64,000 nt of DNA, from NCBI RefSeq assembly GCF_000455245.1, contig NZ_HG005166.1, positions 114,636 through 178,635 on the forward strand, in the 5' to 3' direction. The notes under the pieces are model-generated. The model did no database searches, had not been told where the DNA came from, and saw nothing but the letters and a program-made list of their open reading frames with translations. Source of the DNA: Nesterenkonia massiliensis (GTDB lineage Bacteria > Actinomycetota > Actinomycetes > Actinomycetales > Micrococcaceae). A program made the translations under genes and the position numbers. Below are positions 52,961-62,249 of this stretch, piece after piece; position 1 is the first letter of the stretch; the number at the start of each line of letters is the position of its first letter.

Positions 52961-54216
52961 GACAAGTGTACTTGCCGAGCCGGTGGCCCCAAGTGGCTCT
53001 CGGTCGGTTATTTCAGCGTCAACAGCGCACACCTGGTAAGGGCACAGGCGTAGTTACGGCATTTAGGGATGGCCAGGTTATGCTCCGGTCCCGACGCAGA
53101 ACAGATGGATTTACTGAAGCCGTGCAAGAGATTGGCTATCAGGGAATCGAACCTGGGGATCTCGTGATTCATGCGATGGATGGATTTGCTGGTGCAATCG
53201 GTGTTGCACAGGATCGGGGCAAATCCTCGCCTGTTTATTCGGTGCTTACTCCGCGTCAGGCGCAGACCGCGTATGTGCCCTTCTACGCCTACGTCCTGAG
53301 AAACTATGCGTTATCGGGTCTCGTTCAGTCTTTCGCACAAGGAGTTCGAGAGCGTTCCACTGAGTTTCGTTGGAACACTTCCAAGACTGTGCTGGTACCC
53401 GCGCCCGGATATGGAACCCAACAGACCATCGCCGACTACCTCGACCACGAGACCGCCGAAATCGACGCCTTCATCGCGGATCTAGAAGCGCTGATTAAAT
53501 TGGAAGAAGAGCGTCGTATCGCAACTATCGACGCTCACCTCGATGCAGGTGAGCCGGTAATGGTGCCGATGAAGCATCTCGGAACTTTAAGGTCAGGTCT
53601 CACTCTAGGCACCAAGTACACGGAACCGGTCGAAGAGTTTCCCTACCTCCGTGTGGCGAATGTACAGACCAACTACGTGGACCTCACAGACGTGGCCACA
53701 GTCCGTGTGCCGCAGCGGGTCGCGGATACAAACCGCCTGCAACCAGGAGACATTCTGATGACTGAGGGTGGTGACCGCGACAAATTGGGCCGGGGAGCCA
53801 TCTGGGACGGAAGTGTTCCAAACATGCTCCACCAGAATCACATCTTCTCGTTTCGCTGCGCTGAAGCTCTCTCCCCGGAGTACCTGGTGCTTGTTCTGGA
53901 ATCCACATGGGCGCGTGACTACTTCGATCTCACCGCACGTCAGTCCACTAATTTGGCCTCCACAAACTCGACTACGGTGAGGTCTTTCCTCGTCCCATAT
54001 CGGGACCGAGGAGCTCAGGAAAGGCTCGTCAAAGCACTTCACGCTGCCCTAGCTAAGGTGGCCGATGCTGTGCACGATTCCCGGAAGGCGATTGCGCTCG
54101 CCAAGGAACGCCGCGCTGCACTGATCTCGGCTGCCGTCACCGGGCAGATCGATGTCACCGCTAAGCATAAGCCAGCCGCCGAACAGCTCGAAGAGGACAT
54201 CGCTCAGCTCGCCTGA
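52957..54216 (+). CDS. hsdS: Type I restriction-modification system, specificity subunit
   Basis: 419 residues with two target-recognition domains (about 10-150 and 195-345), each followed by a long helix. Conserved helix elements repeat as QQTIADYLDHETAEIDAFIA after the first and LIKLEEERR or ALAKERRAALISAAVTGQID at the spacer and end. The first domain is divergent and shows no close relative by eye; the second contains LRVANVQTNYVDL and GDILMTEGGDRDKLGRGAIW, typical of HsdS. It sets the bipartite DNA sequence for HsdM and HsdR. GTG overlaps the hsdM stop (GTGA). The gap to convergent fic is 36 bp. Confidence 0.93.
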   Translation: MRQVYLPSRWPQVALGRLFQRQQRTPGKGTGVVTAFRDGQVMLRSRRRTDGFTEAVQEIGYQGIEPGDLVIHAMDGFAGAIGVAQDRGKSSPVYSVLTPRQAQTAYVPFYAYVLRNYALSGLVQSFAQGVRERSTEFRWNTSKTVLVPAPGYGTQQTIADYLDHETAEIDAFIADLEALIKLEEERRIATIDAHLDAGEPVMVPMKHLGTLRSGLTLGTKYTEPVEEFPYLRVANVQTNYVDLTDVATVRVPQRVADTNRLQPGDILMTEGGDRDKLGRGAIWDGSVPNMLHQNHIFSFRCAEALSPEYLVLVLESTWARDYFDLTARQSTNLASTNSTTVRSFLVPYRDRGAQERLVKALHAALAKVADAVHDSRKAIALAKERRAALISAAVTGQIDVTAKHKPAAEQLEEDIAQLA

Positions 54217-54252
54217 GAGCGCGCCGAGCAGCCGCGCCTCCTCCCGTCCACG

Positions 54253-55464
54253 CTATTTGCGGTGCAGCTGCTGGGCGTAGGCATCGAGAGTCTGGAGAAC
54301 TCCCGGGTGCTGATACACCCGGTGCCGCCGCTTCCCTGAACGTTCTTCCAACACACCGCGTTCGGTCAGCTGGGCCAGCGCGCGCTGGGCCGTCATTTCA
54401 TTGAGTCCAAGCTGCGTGACCAAGAACCGGGAGTCAATCACCGGATGCGAGATCAAGTGCGGGATCACTGACCACGCGCTGGCATTGCGGCGAAGTCCTG
54501 CGAGCTTCTGCTCCGAGTCCTCCAATACGGTCACCAGATCATCCACCAACACCATTCCGGAGTTTGACGCGAATAAAGACGCTTCAACGAAGCGGCTGAG
54601 AATCGGCTCCGCATCCCCCTGGCGGAAAGCAGTCAGCGCATCGAAATATCCCTCGGTGTCCCGAAGCAGACCGGCCGACACAGGCGCCGTCGTCTCCGTC
54701 ATCACCCCGTGCGTCTGGAGCATGGCATGCACCAGGGCGCGGCCGGTTCGACCATTGCCGTCAACGAACGGGTGAATAGTCTCGAACTGGGCATGGGCTA
54801 CCGCCGCCTGAAACAGCGGGGGGAGGTCCACCCGATGCATAAACGTCATCAAATCCTGCATGGCCGGCCGAATCAGCTCCGGCTGGGGCGCCATATGGCT
54901 GGCACCAATAGGGGTTACTCGCGAAGTCCCCACCCACACCAGGGAATCCCGATACCGGCCGGCGTACCTCTCGCCATGACGCTGCGCCGAAATCAGCACC
55001 CGCTGCATGGTCAGAATGGCATCCTCGTCCAGGCGGTCAGCGAGCTGCAAAGCCGCTTCCATGGCACGCAGGTTGCCGACCACCACGGAGGCATTATCAC
55101 TAGAGCTCTGACCAAGCTCAGCTAGGGCAAGCTGGCGTGCGCCTACCGTGAGGTTCTCGATCTGAGAGGAGGATGAGGATTCCGTGCGCAGCAGGATGGA
55201 ACTCATGGGTCCCAGGGCGTTGTTCTCGCGGCCCAGCCGCCCCAACGCGTAGTTGTCGAAGCGGGCGAGTGCTGTGGTCGCTTCGTCCAGATCTGTCACC
55301 AGTTCAGGGGGAAGAGCCGGCCGGTAGTCCTTCAACTCGGCGGGCACAGCAGAACGGTACGGCCCAGTGGCGGCAGCCAGGCGTCGTCGTCCTGTGCTGC
55401 CGTCAGGTTCCGCTGTCCAGAAGTGGTCTTCTTTGCCCATGGCAGGGACAGGAAGTGTTGCCAT
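54253..55464 (-). CDS. Fic-family protein with C-terminal winged helix
   Basis: 403 residues. The Fic core has the catalytic HPFVDGNGRTGR (His231). An N-terminal inhibitory motif of the S/T-x3-E-G/N type is present as SSQIEN (Ser99 to Asn104), so it is a class II-like Fic whose AMP-transferase activity should be self-restrained. The C-terminal ~100 residues form a winged-helix domain (LGLNEMTAQRALAQLTERGVL), suggesting DNA binding and autoregulation. It lies inverted between hsdS and hsdR, divergent from hsdR, across a 12-bp perfect inverted repeat. Fic genes are known companions of type I systems; their role there is unclear. Confidence 0.93.
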   Translation of the reverse strand: MATLPVPAMGKEDHFWTAEPDGSTGRRRLAAATGPYRSAVPAELKDYRPALPPELVTDLDEATTALARFDNYALGRLGRENNALGPMSSILLRTESSSSSQIENLTVGARQLALAELGQSSSDNASVVVGNLRAMEAALQLADRLDEDAILTMQRVLISAQRHGERYAGRYRDSLVWVGTSRVTPIGASHMAPQPELIRPAMQDLMTFMHRVDLPPLFQAAVAHAQFETIHPFVDGNGRTGRALVHAMLQTHGVMTETTAPVSAGLLRDTEGYFDALTAFRQGDAEPILSRFVEASLFASNSGMVLVDDLVTVLEDSEQKLAGLRRNASAWSVIPHLISHPVIDSRFLVTQLGLNEMTAQRALAQLTERGVLEERSGKRRHRVYQHPGVLQTLDAYAQQLHRK

Positions 55465-55473
55465 AGATCCACC

Positions 55474-55504
55474 TTACTAACACTTTGAGCGTAAGTGTTA
55501 GTAA
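55474..55504. promoter_or_regulatory. Perfect 12-bp inverted repeat between fic and hsdR
   Basis: TTACTAACACTT and AAGTGTTAGTAA are exact reverse complements separated by TGAGCGT. The site starts ten bases upstream of the fic start codon, in the only divergent promoter region of the restriction-modification block. This is the form of an operator; the winged helix of the Fic protein is the obvious candidate to bind it. Confidence 0.75.
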
Positions 55505-55599
55505 CGATCTGTCGAGACTCACAGTTCTTCACACGCGAGCTGACCTGCACAAAGTAGGGTGAGGGAGAGCACTCGGCAGAGCAAAAGAGGGGACCTCGG

Positions 55600-58500
55600 A
55601 TGAGTCAGCTTCACCACGAGGATAGATTTCAGCGCCAGATTGCGGACTACCTGGCCGACCACGGCTGGCTGGCGTCACCGAACTCCTCCGGCTATGACAA
55701 AGAACGTGCCCTCTGGCCCGAAGACCTCCTCGGTTGGTTAGAAGACTCTGATCCGGAGAACTACCGCAGGATTGTCCCTGCTGAACCGGGTGCGGCCCAG
55801 CAGAAGGGGCAGCGCACAATCCTAGACAGGGTGGCCAAGCAGCTCGCTGTCACCGAAGAGCAGGGCGGTGGCACTCTCAACGTGTTGCGCAACGGGGTGG
55901 ATGTCATCGGGGCTCGCCGATTCCAGCTCATGCAGAACCCGGTCTCCACGGATCTAAACCCTGAACTAACTGCGCGGTACCGGAAGAACCGGCTGAGGGT
56001 TGTCCGTGAGGTCATCTACTCCACGCGGCACAGCAACCGCATTGACCTTGTCCTCTTCCTCAACGGCATCCCGGTGGCCACCATTGAAACCAAGACCACC
56101 TTTAGCCAGTCGTTAGAAAAGGTTAAAGACCAGTACCGCAAGGACCGGCTGCCACAGGGCGAACCGCTGCTGACCCCGTTCCGTGGAGCCCTGGTGCACT
56201 TCGGGCTCACCGACGAGAACATCGTGATGACCACCGCACTCAGGGGAAGCGAAACCTTCTTCCTTCCCTTTGACCGCGGCCATCACAACGGCGCAGGCAA
56301 CCCGCCGGTGGAGGGCAAGCATCGCACAAGCTACTTCTGGGAGGAGATCCTGGATCCTGATACTTGGCTCAACATCCTGGCCAAGTTCATCTACGTCAAC
56401 CGAGAGAAACGCGCCGACCCGCTCACCGGCAAAATCATCACGCGCAGTCAGATCCGATTCCCCCGGTACCACCAGTGGCGGGCAGTCAGCAGGCTCGTCC
56501 ACACTGCCGCAGAAGAGGGTCCCGGTCATAAATACCTCATCCAGCACTCTGCTGGTTCCGGAAAAACTGACTCTATCGCTTGGACCGCCCATAGGCTGGC
56601 AGATCTTCAGGCGGCAGATGGTCAGAAAGTCTTCGACTCAGTCATTGTCATCTCCGACCGGCAAGTTCTGGACCGCCAGCTGCAGGAAGCTGTGAATCAG
56701 CTGACTAACACTTCAGGGAAGTTCCAACCCATCACCTCGGGCAGCGAGGGGTCTAAAACCAAACAACTCATGGCGGCCTTCGCTGCACGAGTGCCCATTA
56801 TTGGGCTTACCCTGCAGACCTTCCCCCATGCATTGAAGAAGATGCGCGAAGAAGGCGGGATTCTGGATGGCCGACGCTTCGCCGTCATCGCAGACGAGGC
56901 TCACACCTCGCAGACCGGTGCTGCGGCCAATGCACTCAAAGAGCTGCTCTACCTGCAACAGCAGGCAACTGATGTTGCTGATATGGATGAAGCCGAACTG
57001 AACCAGGAAGCGCTGGCAGCAATGGCCGCCAGGGTGGATGAAGACAAGCGAATCAGTTACTTCGCCTTCACGGCCACACCTAAGGGAAAGACCCTGGAGA
57101 TATTCGGCAGACGCAGGGACCCGCAGAGCCCGCCAGAGCCCTTTGACCTGTATTCCATGAAGCAGGCCATTGAAGAAGGCTTCATCCTCGATGTGCTGAA
57201 GAACTACACCAGTTATGAAACCGCGGCCCGGATCGCTCGTCGCACTGAGACCGGTGGTCATCAAGAGCTGGACATCCGGCGTTCCAGTAGGGCGATCATT
57301 GGCAAAGTGGAGCTGCACCCGACCAACGTCTCCTCCAAAGTCCACGAGATCATCGAGCACTTCACCCATGTGGTCCAGCCCGAACTCGGCGGCCGTGCTA
57401 AAGCCATCGTGGTCACCTCATCCCGTGCTGCCGCAGTGCGCTATCACCGGCATTTTCAGCGTGCCGTGGCAGAGCGTGGGTTGGCTTTGAAATCGTTGGT
57501 GGCGTTTTCGGGAGAAGTTGAAGATCCCGATGTCCCAAGTATTGGCGGAGCACAGAAGCACACGGTGACTGAGGAAACTGAGAACCCAGACCTCAAGGGC
57601 CGGGACTTAGCTCAGGTCTTTGGGCAGCAGGACCAGCATGTCCTCATCGTCGCGAATAAATACCAGACTGGCTTTGATGAGCCGCTGCTGGTGGCCATGT
57701 ATGTGGATAAGAAACTCTCGGGCATCTCCGCAGTCCAGACCCTCTCACGGCTCAACCGCCAGGCCCAGGGGAAAGACAACACCTACATCCTGGACTTCAT
57801 CCCGGATAACCCCCAGCGCGTGGAAGCCGCTTTCAGGGAGTACTACGAGGATGCAGTCCTGGTGAAGGAATCCGATCCCGAGCTGGTCCTGGAGCTGAGG
57901 ATGAAGCTGGAGAATAAGCGGATCTTCCTGCCCTCTGAAGTAGACCACTTCTGGCGCATCTGGCGCGGCGCCAAGAGTGAGAAGAACGCCCACGGACAGA
58001 TCAATGGCGTCATCGACATCGCGGTTGAACGATTCGCCGTGTATTGGCAGCAAGCAGTGAACATCTACGTACAGCAGGACGATGCTGCTCAACTAGAGGA
58101 ACTAAAGGAGTTCCGTAAGACCCTGGGTGCCTATTCCAAGGCCTACGACTTCTTCAGCCAAATCCTCAATTTCGGAGATGAATACTACGAGAAGCTCTCC
58201 GTGTACGCGGAGAAGCTTCAGCGCAAGCTCGTGAGCTTCACCGAGGAGGAGACAGACCCCGACCGGATCAACCTCGACGACGTTGTTCTCACACACTTCA
58301 AGCTAGAGAAACTCCGGGAAGAGTCCTTGACCGCTGGGGGTGGGGGAGAAGGTCTGCGCGGAATGACCGAGGCGGGCATCTCCCGTGGTGGCGATGCCCA
58401 GCGCGGCACTTGGGAAGAGGTCATCGAGACAGTCAACGAGTACTTAGGCCACCTGGACGTGGATGACGAGCACAAGCTCAGCTACACCGAATCACTGCTG

Positions 58501-58731
58501 GCTCGTGCTGTGAAGGACAAGAAGCTTCAAACACAGGCCAGTAATAACCCTGAGGCGGACTTCAAGCATTCACCCACACTGAATGCCGTGGTCGAGGATG
58601 CTATCTGGGGTGATGATCAGGACCATGCGGCATTGGCGGAGGCTGCTCGCAAGAATCCTGGCGGTATGGTGAAGCTGCTGTTGGATATGGGGCTCTACGA
58701 ACGGCTGCTGGAAGAGCACCGCGCGGCCTGA
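55600..58731 (+). CDS. hsdR: Type I restriction-modification system, endonuclease/translocase subunit
   Basis: 1043 residues. The N-terminal PD-(D/E)XK nuclease has Asp149 (NRIDLVLF) and Glu163-x-Lys165 (ATIETKTT). The SF2 translocase follows, with Walker A AGSGKT (about 318-323), the DEAH box DEAHTS (Asp432), FAFTATPKGKT and later VANKYQTGFDEP and QTLSRLNRQAQGKD. A helical C-terminal domain (about 800-1043) binds the methylase. All key residues are present, so it looks functional. It cuts unmodified DNA after translocation. ATG with GAGGGGAC upstream. It is separated from hsdMS by the inverted fic gene, so it has its own promoter. Confidence 0.96.
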   Translation: MSQLHHEDRFQRQIADYLADHGWLASPNSSGYDKERALWPEDLLGWLEDSDPENYRRIVPAEPGAAQQKGQRTILDRVAKQLAVTEEQGGGTLNVLRNGVDVIGARRFQLMQNPVSTDLNPELTARYRKNRLRVVREVIYSTRHSNRIDLVLFLNGIPVATIETKTTFSQSLEKVKDQYRKDRLPQGEPLLTPFRGALVHFGLTDENIVMTTALRGSETFFLPFDRGHHNGAGNPPVEGKHRTSYFWEEILDPDTWLNILAKFIYVNREKRADPLTGKIITRSQIRFPRYHQWRAVSRLVHTAAEEGPGHKYLIQHSAGSGKTDSIAWTAHRLADLQAADGQKVFDSVIVISDRQVLDRQLQEAVNQLTNTSGKFQPITSGSEGSKTKQLMAAFAARVPIIGLTLQTFPHALKKMREEGGILDGRRFAVIADEAHTSQTGAAANALKELLYLQQQATDVADMDEAELNQEALAAMAARVDEDKRISYFAFTATPKGKTLEIFGRRRDPQSPPEPFDLYSMKQAIEEGFILDVLKNYTSYETAARIARRTETGGHQELDIRRSSRAIIGKVELHPTNVSSKVHEIIEHFTHVVQPELGGRAKAIVVTSSRAAAVRYHRHFQRAVAERGLALKSLVAFSGEVEDPDVPSIGGAQKHTVTEETENPDLKGRDLAQVFGQQDQHVLIVANKYQTGFDEPLLVAMYVDKKLSGISAVQTLSRLNRQAQGKDNTYILDFIPDNPQRVEAAFREYYEDAVLVKESDPELVLELRMKLENKRIFLPSEVDHFWRIWRGAKSEKNAHGQINGVIDIAVERFAVYWQQAVNIYVQQDDAAQLEELKEFRKTLGAYSKAYDFFSQILNFGDEYYEKLSVYAEKLQRKLVSFTEEETDPDRINLDDVVLTHFKLEKLREESLTAGGGGEGLRGMTEAGISRGGDAQRGTWEEVIETVNEYLGHLDVDDEHKLSYTESLLARAVKDKKLQTQASNNPEADFKHSPTLNAVVEDAIWGDDQDHAALAEAARKNPGGMVKLLLDMGLYERLLEEHRAA

Positions 58732-58970
58732 TCAGGTGGAGTCGGCCCGCCGTCGACGTTGGGTTTTGGTGGAACTAACACCGACTGGCGCGGCGGGCTT
58801 GACTCAGGTACGATTGTCTGTTGGTTGTCTCTGCCCAACTATGCCTGTTGGCAGATGTGCGGGCAGGGACTCTAAAGCAGAAATCCAGATCCTCCGCTCA
58901 GCCCTACTTTATGCCGATATTCCGGTGTGAACGGGGCGGTTCAGGGGATCGTGAACGGTGTGTGGAGCAT
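58732..58970 (+). promoter_or_regulatory. infA upstream region
   Basis: A 239-bp gap without a supported gene. GCCCGCC (58745-58751) and GGCGGGC (58792-58798) could form a long hairpin ending the hsdR transcript. Just after it, TTGACT (58799-58804) and GGTACGAT (58807-58814) look like promoter elements but are too close to form one pair; GGTACGAT may be an extended -10. The infA frame is open upstream to 58821, but the predicted extension does not resemble IF-1. Confidence 0.4.
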
Positions 58971-59192
58971 ATGGGTAAAAAAGAAGGCGTCATCGAGGTC
59001 GAGGGCTCAGTTGTTGAAGCCCTGCCGAATGCAATGTTCCGTGTGAAGCTGGAGAACGATCACGTTGTCCTGGCAACCATCTCGGGCAAGATGCGCCAGC
59101 ACTACATCCGCATCCTCCCCGAGGACCGGGTCGTGGTGGAGATGAGCCCTTATGACCTCAACCGCGGCCGTATCGTCTACCGCTACAAGTAA
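58971..59192 (+). CDS. infA: Translation initiation factor IF-1
   Basis: 73 residues from [12 protein letters not shown]; canonical S1/OB-fold IF-1 with [33 protein letters not shown] and [15 protein letters not shown]. It occupies the ribosomal A site during initiation. TGGAGC is the ribosome binding site. An upstream in-frame start would add 50 unrelated residues and is rejected. rpmJ follows 13 bp on. Confidence 0.97.
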   Translation: MGKKEGVIEVEGSVVEALPNAMFRVKLENDHVVLATISGKMRQHYIRILPEDRVVVEMSPYDLNRGRIVYRYK

Positions 59193-59205
59193 TCGAGGAG
59201 AACCC

Positions 59206-59319
59206 ATGAAGGTTCAGCCGAGCGTGAAGCCGATCTGCTCCGACTGCAAGACCATCCGTCGCGGTGGTGTTGTGCGAGTGATCTGCAAGAACCCGCGCCA
59301 CAAGCAGCGCCAGGGCTGA
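59206..59319 (+). CDS. rpmJ: Large ribosomal subunit protein bL36, zinc-binding form
   Basis: 37 residues: [19 protein letters not shown], then a basic end with [13 protein letters not shown]. The zinc ribbon ligands Cys11, Cys14, Cys27 and His32 are all present, so this is the zinc-containing (C+) form. GAGGAG lies six bases before the ATG. Position between infA and rpsM is canonical. Confidence 0.97.
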   Translation: MKVQPSVKPICSDCKTIRRGGVVRVICKNPRHKQRQG

Positions 59320-59584
59320 GCTCTTCACTTAAGTCTTTTAAGTGAGGGCGCTTAAGTACCGCGCAGGGAGTTGTGCCACCGGTCGCCTAGTTGGCGAACG
59401 GGAGCATTCCCACCACAGCTCAATACAGCAAAGCAGTGCAGCTCGCGAATGAGCTGGCGAGCATACCTCCGGTTACCGAAGGCCGGGGACCCGCTGATGA
59501 CGCCGCCTCCGGCGTCGGACATAAAAGTCCCAGAGGGGATCGCGCTGCTTCAGACCTTCGGATAAGACAAAGGAGGACTGCCAC
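59320..59584 (+). other. Gap between rpmJ and rpsM
   Basis: 265 bp without a supported gene. CACTTAA (59326-59332) and TTAAGTG (59338-59344) form a small A/T-rich hairpin just after rpmJ. I see no convincing promoter. AAAGGAGG at 59570-59577 is the rpsM ribosome binding site. Confidence 0.5.
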
Positions 59585-59953
59585 GTGGCACGTCTGGCAG
59601 GTGTGGACATCCCGCGCGAAAAGCGCACGGTGATCGCACTCACTTATATCTACGGCGTGGGACGCACCCGCGCTGAACAGGTCCTTGAGGCCACTGGGGT
59701 TGACCCCAACACCCGCGTGAAGGACCTGACTGACGAACAGCTGGTCGCTCTGCGTGACTACATCGAAGGCAACTTCACCGTTGAGGGCGACCTCCGCCGT
59801 GAGGTCTCCGCTGATATCCGCCGCAAGGTCGAAATCGGCTCTTACGAGGGCCTGCGCCACCGCCGTGGCCTGCCCGTCCGCGGTCAGCGCACCAAGACCA
59901 ATGCGCGCACCCGTAAGGGCCCCAAGAAGACCGTCGCAGGCAAGAAGAAGTAG
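59585..59953 (+). CDS. rpsM: Small ribosomal subunit protein uS13
   Basis: 122 residues, start GTG with AAAGGAGG upstream. S13 bridges the subunits and contacts P-site tRNA through its basic tail. [34 protein letters not shown] and the helix-two-turn-helix region with [20 protein letters not shown] are diagnostic. First gene of the alpha operon. Confidence 0.98.
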   Translation: MARLAGVDIPREKRTVIALTYIYGVGRTRAEQVLEATGVDPNTRVKDLTDEQLVALRDYIEGNFTVEGDLRREVSADIRRKVEIGSYEGLRHRRGLPVRGQRTKTNARTRKGPKKTVAGKKK

Positions 59954-59968
59954 TTCACAGGAGAGACA

Positions 59969-60370
59969 ATGCCCCCCAAGACTCGTGCAGCGGTCCGTAA
60001 GCCGCGCCGCAAGGCAAGCAAAAACATCACTCAGGGTCAGGCTCACATCAAGTCGACCTTCAACAACACCATCGTGTCCATCACGGACTCCACTGGCGCT
60101 GTGATCTCCTGGGCCTCCTCCGGCGAGGTTGGCTTCAAGGGATCCCGCAAGTCCACTCCCTACGCCGCACAGATGGCAGCCGAGCAGGCTGCTAAGCGCG
60201 CACAGGAGCACGGCATGAAGAAGGTTGACGTCTTCGTCAAGGGCCCCGGCTCCGGCCGCGAGACCGCGATCCGCTCCCTACAGGCCGCTGGCCTGGAGGT
60301 CGGATCCATCGCTGACGTCACCCCCAGCGCTCACAACGGCTGCCGCCCGCCCAAGCGCCGTCGCGTCTGA
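59969..60370 (+). CDS. rpsK: Small ribosomal subunit protein uS11
   Basis: 133 residues. S11 lies on the 30S platform. [40 protein letters not shown] and the C-terminal [18 protein letters not shown] are diagnostic. It follows rpsM after 15 bp with CAGGAGAG upstream. In this order rpsD is not between rpsK and rpoA, as is common in Actinobacteria of this group. Confidence 0.98.
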   Translation: MPPKTRAAVRKPRRKASKNITQGQAHIKSTFNNTIVSITDSTGAVISWASSGEVGFKGSRKSTPYAAQMAAEQAAKRAQEHGMKKVDVFVKGPGSGRETAIRSLQAAGLEVGSIADVTPSAHNGCRPPKRRRV

Positions 60371-60399
60371 GCGACACTTCTTTACCCTGATCGTCTAGG

Positions 60400-60438
60400 G
60401 CCCGACGACGGCAGCCGCCTGTGCCGCCGTCGTCGGGC
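60400..60438 (+). other. Strong hairpin between rpsK and rpoA
   Basis: A perfect 13-bp stem (GCCCGACGACGGC with GCCGTCGTCGGGC) encloses a 13-nt loop. There is no T-run. It may be a partial terminator or an mRNA processing/stability element that changes the rpoA level relative to the ribosomal proteins. Confidence 0.7.
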
Positions 60439-60501
60439 TGAGCATCAATCACTGAACTGAGAATGCGTCATATAGCGGATGCACTCTGAAAGGAACCACC
60501 A

Positions 60502-61521
60502 GTGCTCATTGCACAGCGCCCCACGCTGACTGAAGAAGTCGTCGCTGATAACCGCTCCCGCTTCATCATCGAACCCCTTGAGCCGGGTTTCGGCTACACC
60601 CTGGGTAACTCCCTGCGCCGTACCCTGCTCTCCTCGATTCCCGGTGCCGCTGTGACCAGCGTCCGCATCGACGGCGTCCTCCACGAGTTCAGCACTATCG
60701 CTGGCGCCAAGGAAGATGTCACCGAGCTGATCCTGAACATCAAGCGTCTCTCAGTGTCTTCCGAGCACGATGAGCCCGTTGTGGCTTACCTGCGCAAGGA
60801 AGGCCCCGGCGCCGTCACAGCTGCTGACATCACCCCGCCGGCCGGTGTGGAGTTCCACAACCCCGACCTGCACCTGCTGACCCTCAACGAGGACGGCAAG
60901 CTGGACCTGGAGCTGACTGTGGAGCGTGGCCGCGGCTACGTCTCGGCAGCTCTGAACAAGCTCGAGGACGCAGAGATCGGCCGTATCCCGGTCGACTCCA
61001 TCTACTCCCCGGTGCTGAAGGTCAGCTTCAAGGTGGAGGCCACCCGTGTGGAGCAGCGCACCGACTTCGACAAGCTCACCATCGATGTGGAGACCAAGCC
61101 TTCTATGGCTCCGCGCGATGCGCTGGCCTCGGCAGGCACCACCCTGGTGGAGCTGTTCACCCTGGCCCGCGAGCTGAACTTCTCGGCTGAGGGCATCGAG
61201 ATCGGCCCGTCCCCATCGGATGCCGCACTGGCAGCCGATATGGCACTGCCGATCGAGGACCTCGAGCTGACGGTGCGGTCCTACAACTGCCTCAAGCGCG
61301 AGGGCATCCACACCATCGGTGAGCTCACCGCTCGCTCCGAGGCCGACCTGATGGACATCCGCAACTTCGGTGCCAAGTCCATCGACGAGGTCAAGGAGAA
61401 GCTGGCCGAGTACAACCTCCAGCTGAAGGACTCCCCGGAGGGCTTCGACCCCACGGCAGCTCGCTTCGCCGCTGAGCAGGACGAGTACGACGACGACGCA
61501 GACGCTCAGTTCTCCAACTGA
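60502..61521 (+). CDS. rpoA: DNA-directed RNA polymerase subunit alpha
   Basis: 339 residues, start GTG with AAAGGAA upstream. The N-terminal assembly domain has [20 protein letters not shown] and [19 protein letters not shown]. The C-terminal domain (about 250-315), which binds UP elements and activators, has [20 protein letters not shown] and [14 protein letters not shown]. An acidic tail ends the protein. Canonical position in the alpha operon. Confidence 0.98.
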   Translation: MLIAQRPTLTEEVVADNRSRFIIEPLEPGFGYTLGNSLRRTLLSSIPGAAVTSVRIDGVLHEFSTIAGAKEDVTELILNIKRLSVSSEHDEPVVAYLRKEGPGAVTAADITPPAGVEFHNPDLHLLTLNEDGKLDLELTVERGRGYVSAALNKLEDAEIGRIPVDSIYSPVLKVSFKVEATRVEQRTDFDKLTIDVETKPSMAPRDALASAGTTLVELFTLARELNFSAEGIEIGPSPSDAALAADMALPIEDLELTVRSYNCLKREGIHTIGELTARSEADLMDIRNFGAKSIDEVKEKLAEYNLQLKDSPEGFDPTAARFAAEQDEYDDDADAQFSN

Positions 61522-61589
61522 GTCCGGCCCGTCATTTAAGACATTCGTGCTCGCCGCAGGTGAGCGCTTCATTCAAGGAGTAAGACACA

Positions 61590-62159
61590 ATGCCTACCCC
61601 CACTAAGGGACCGCGTCTGGGCGGAGGCCCGGCGCACGAGAAGATCATGCTGGCGAACCTCTCCGCTCAGCTGTTCGAGCACCGCTCGATCACCACTACT
61701 CTGACCAAGGCCAAGCGCCTTCGTCCCTACGCTGAGCGTCTCATCACGCTGGCGAAGAAGGGCGATCTCGCAGCACGCCGCAAGGTTGTGGGCCTGATCA
61801 GCGCCAAGAACGCCACCAACCAGAGCATCGTTCACGAGCTCTTCACCGTGATCGCACCGGCTATGGCCGAGCGCGAGGGCGGCTACACCCGCATCACCAA
61901 GATTGGCAACCGTAAGGGCGACAACGCTCCTATGGCCGTCATCGAACTGGTGATGGAGCCTGTTTCCCCGAAGCAGAAGGTTGTGGCTGACGCTGAGCGT
62001 GCCACCGCTGCCGCTGCTCCTGTGGAGGAGCCGGAGGTCGAGGAGACTGAGGTGGAGACCGCTGAGGTGTCCGACGAGGCTGCTGCTGAAGCACCTGCCG
62101 ACACTGAGGTGGATGCAACCGCCGCTGAGGCTGCTGCTGAGGAGTCCGAGGACAAGTAA
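61590..62159 (+). CDS. rplQ: Large ribosomal subunit protein bL17 with acidic C-terminal extension
   Basis: 189 residues against about 127 in E. coli. The L17 core (about 1-130) has [41 protein letters not shown] and [19 protein letters not shown]. The last ~60 residues are Ala/Glu/Val-rich and acidic ([20 protein letters not shown] in part), a tail often seen in actinobacterial L17. CAAGGAGT precedes the ATG. A strong terminator follows. Confidence 0.97.
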   Translation: MPTPTKGPRLGGGPAHEKIMLANLSAQLFEHRSITTTLTKAKRLRPYAERLITLAKKGDLAARRKVVGLISAKNATNQSIVHELFTVIAPAMAEREGGYTRITKIGNRKGDNAPMAVIELVMEPVSPKQKVVADAERATAAAAPVEEPEVEETEVETAEVSDEAAAEAPADTEVDATAAEAAAEESEDK

Positions 62160-62185
62160 GTCCTTGACTCTCTGACACACCACTG

Positions 62186-62221
62186 ACTGAGCCCCCGTTC
62201 TCTGCAGAGCGGGGGCTCAGT
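62186..62221 (+). terminator. Terminator after rplQ
   Basis: ACTGAGCCCCCG pairs with CGGGGGCTCAGT, and the inner CTCTGCAGAG extends the stem. It lies 26 bp after rplQ and 28 bp before truA. Confidence 0.85.
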
Positions 62222-62249
62222 CGTGTCTTCACCGAAGTAGGCTAGTTTC

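Noticed and set aside
58821-58970. In-frame upstream extension of infA by 50 codons
   Set aside because: The added residues do not resemble IF-1 and the ATG at 58971 has its own GGAG site.
50926-58970. Mobile element carrying the restriction-modification block
   Set aside because: No transposase, integrase, tRNA attachment site or flanking direct repeat could be found by eye, so horizontal transfer is possible but not shown.
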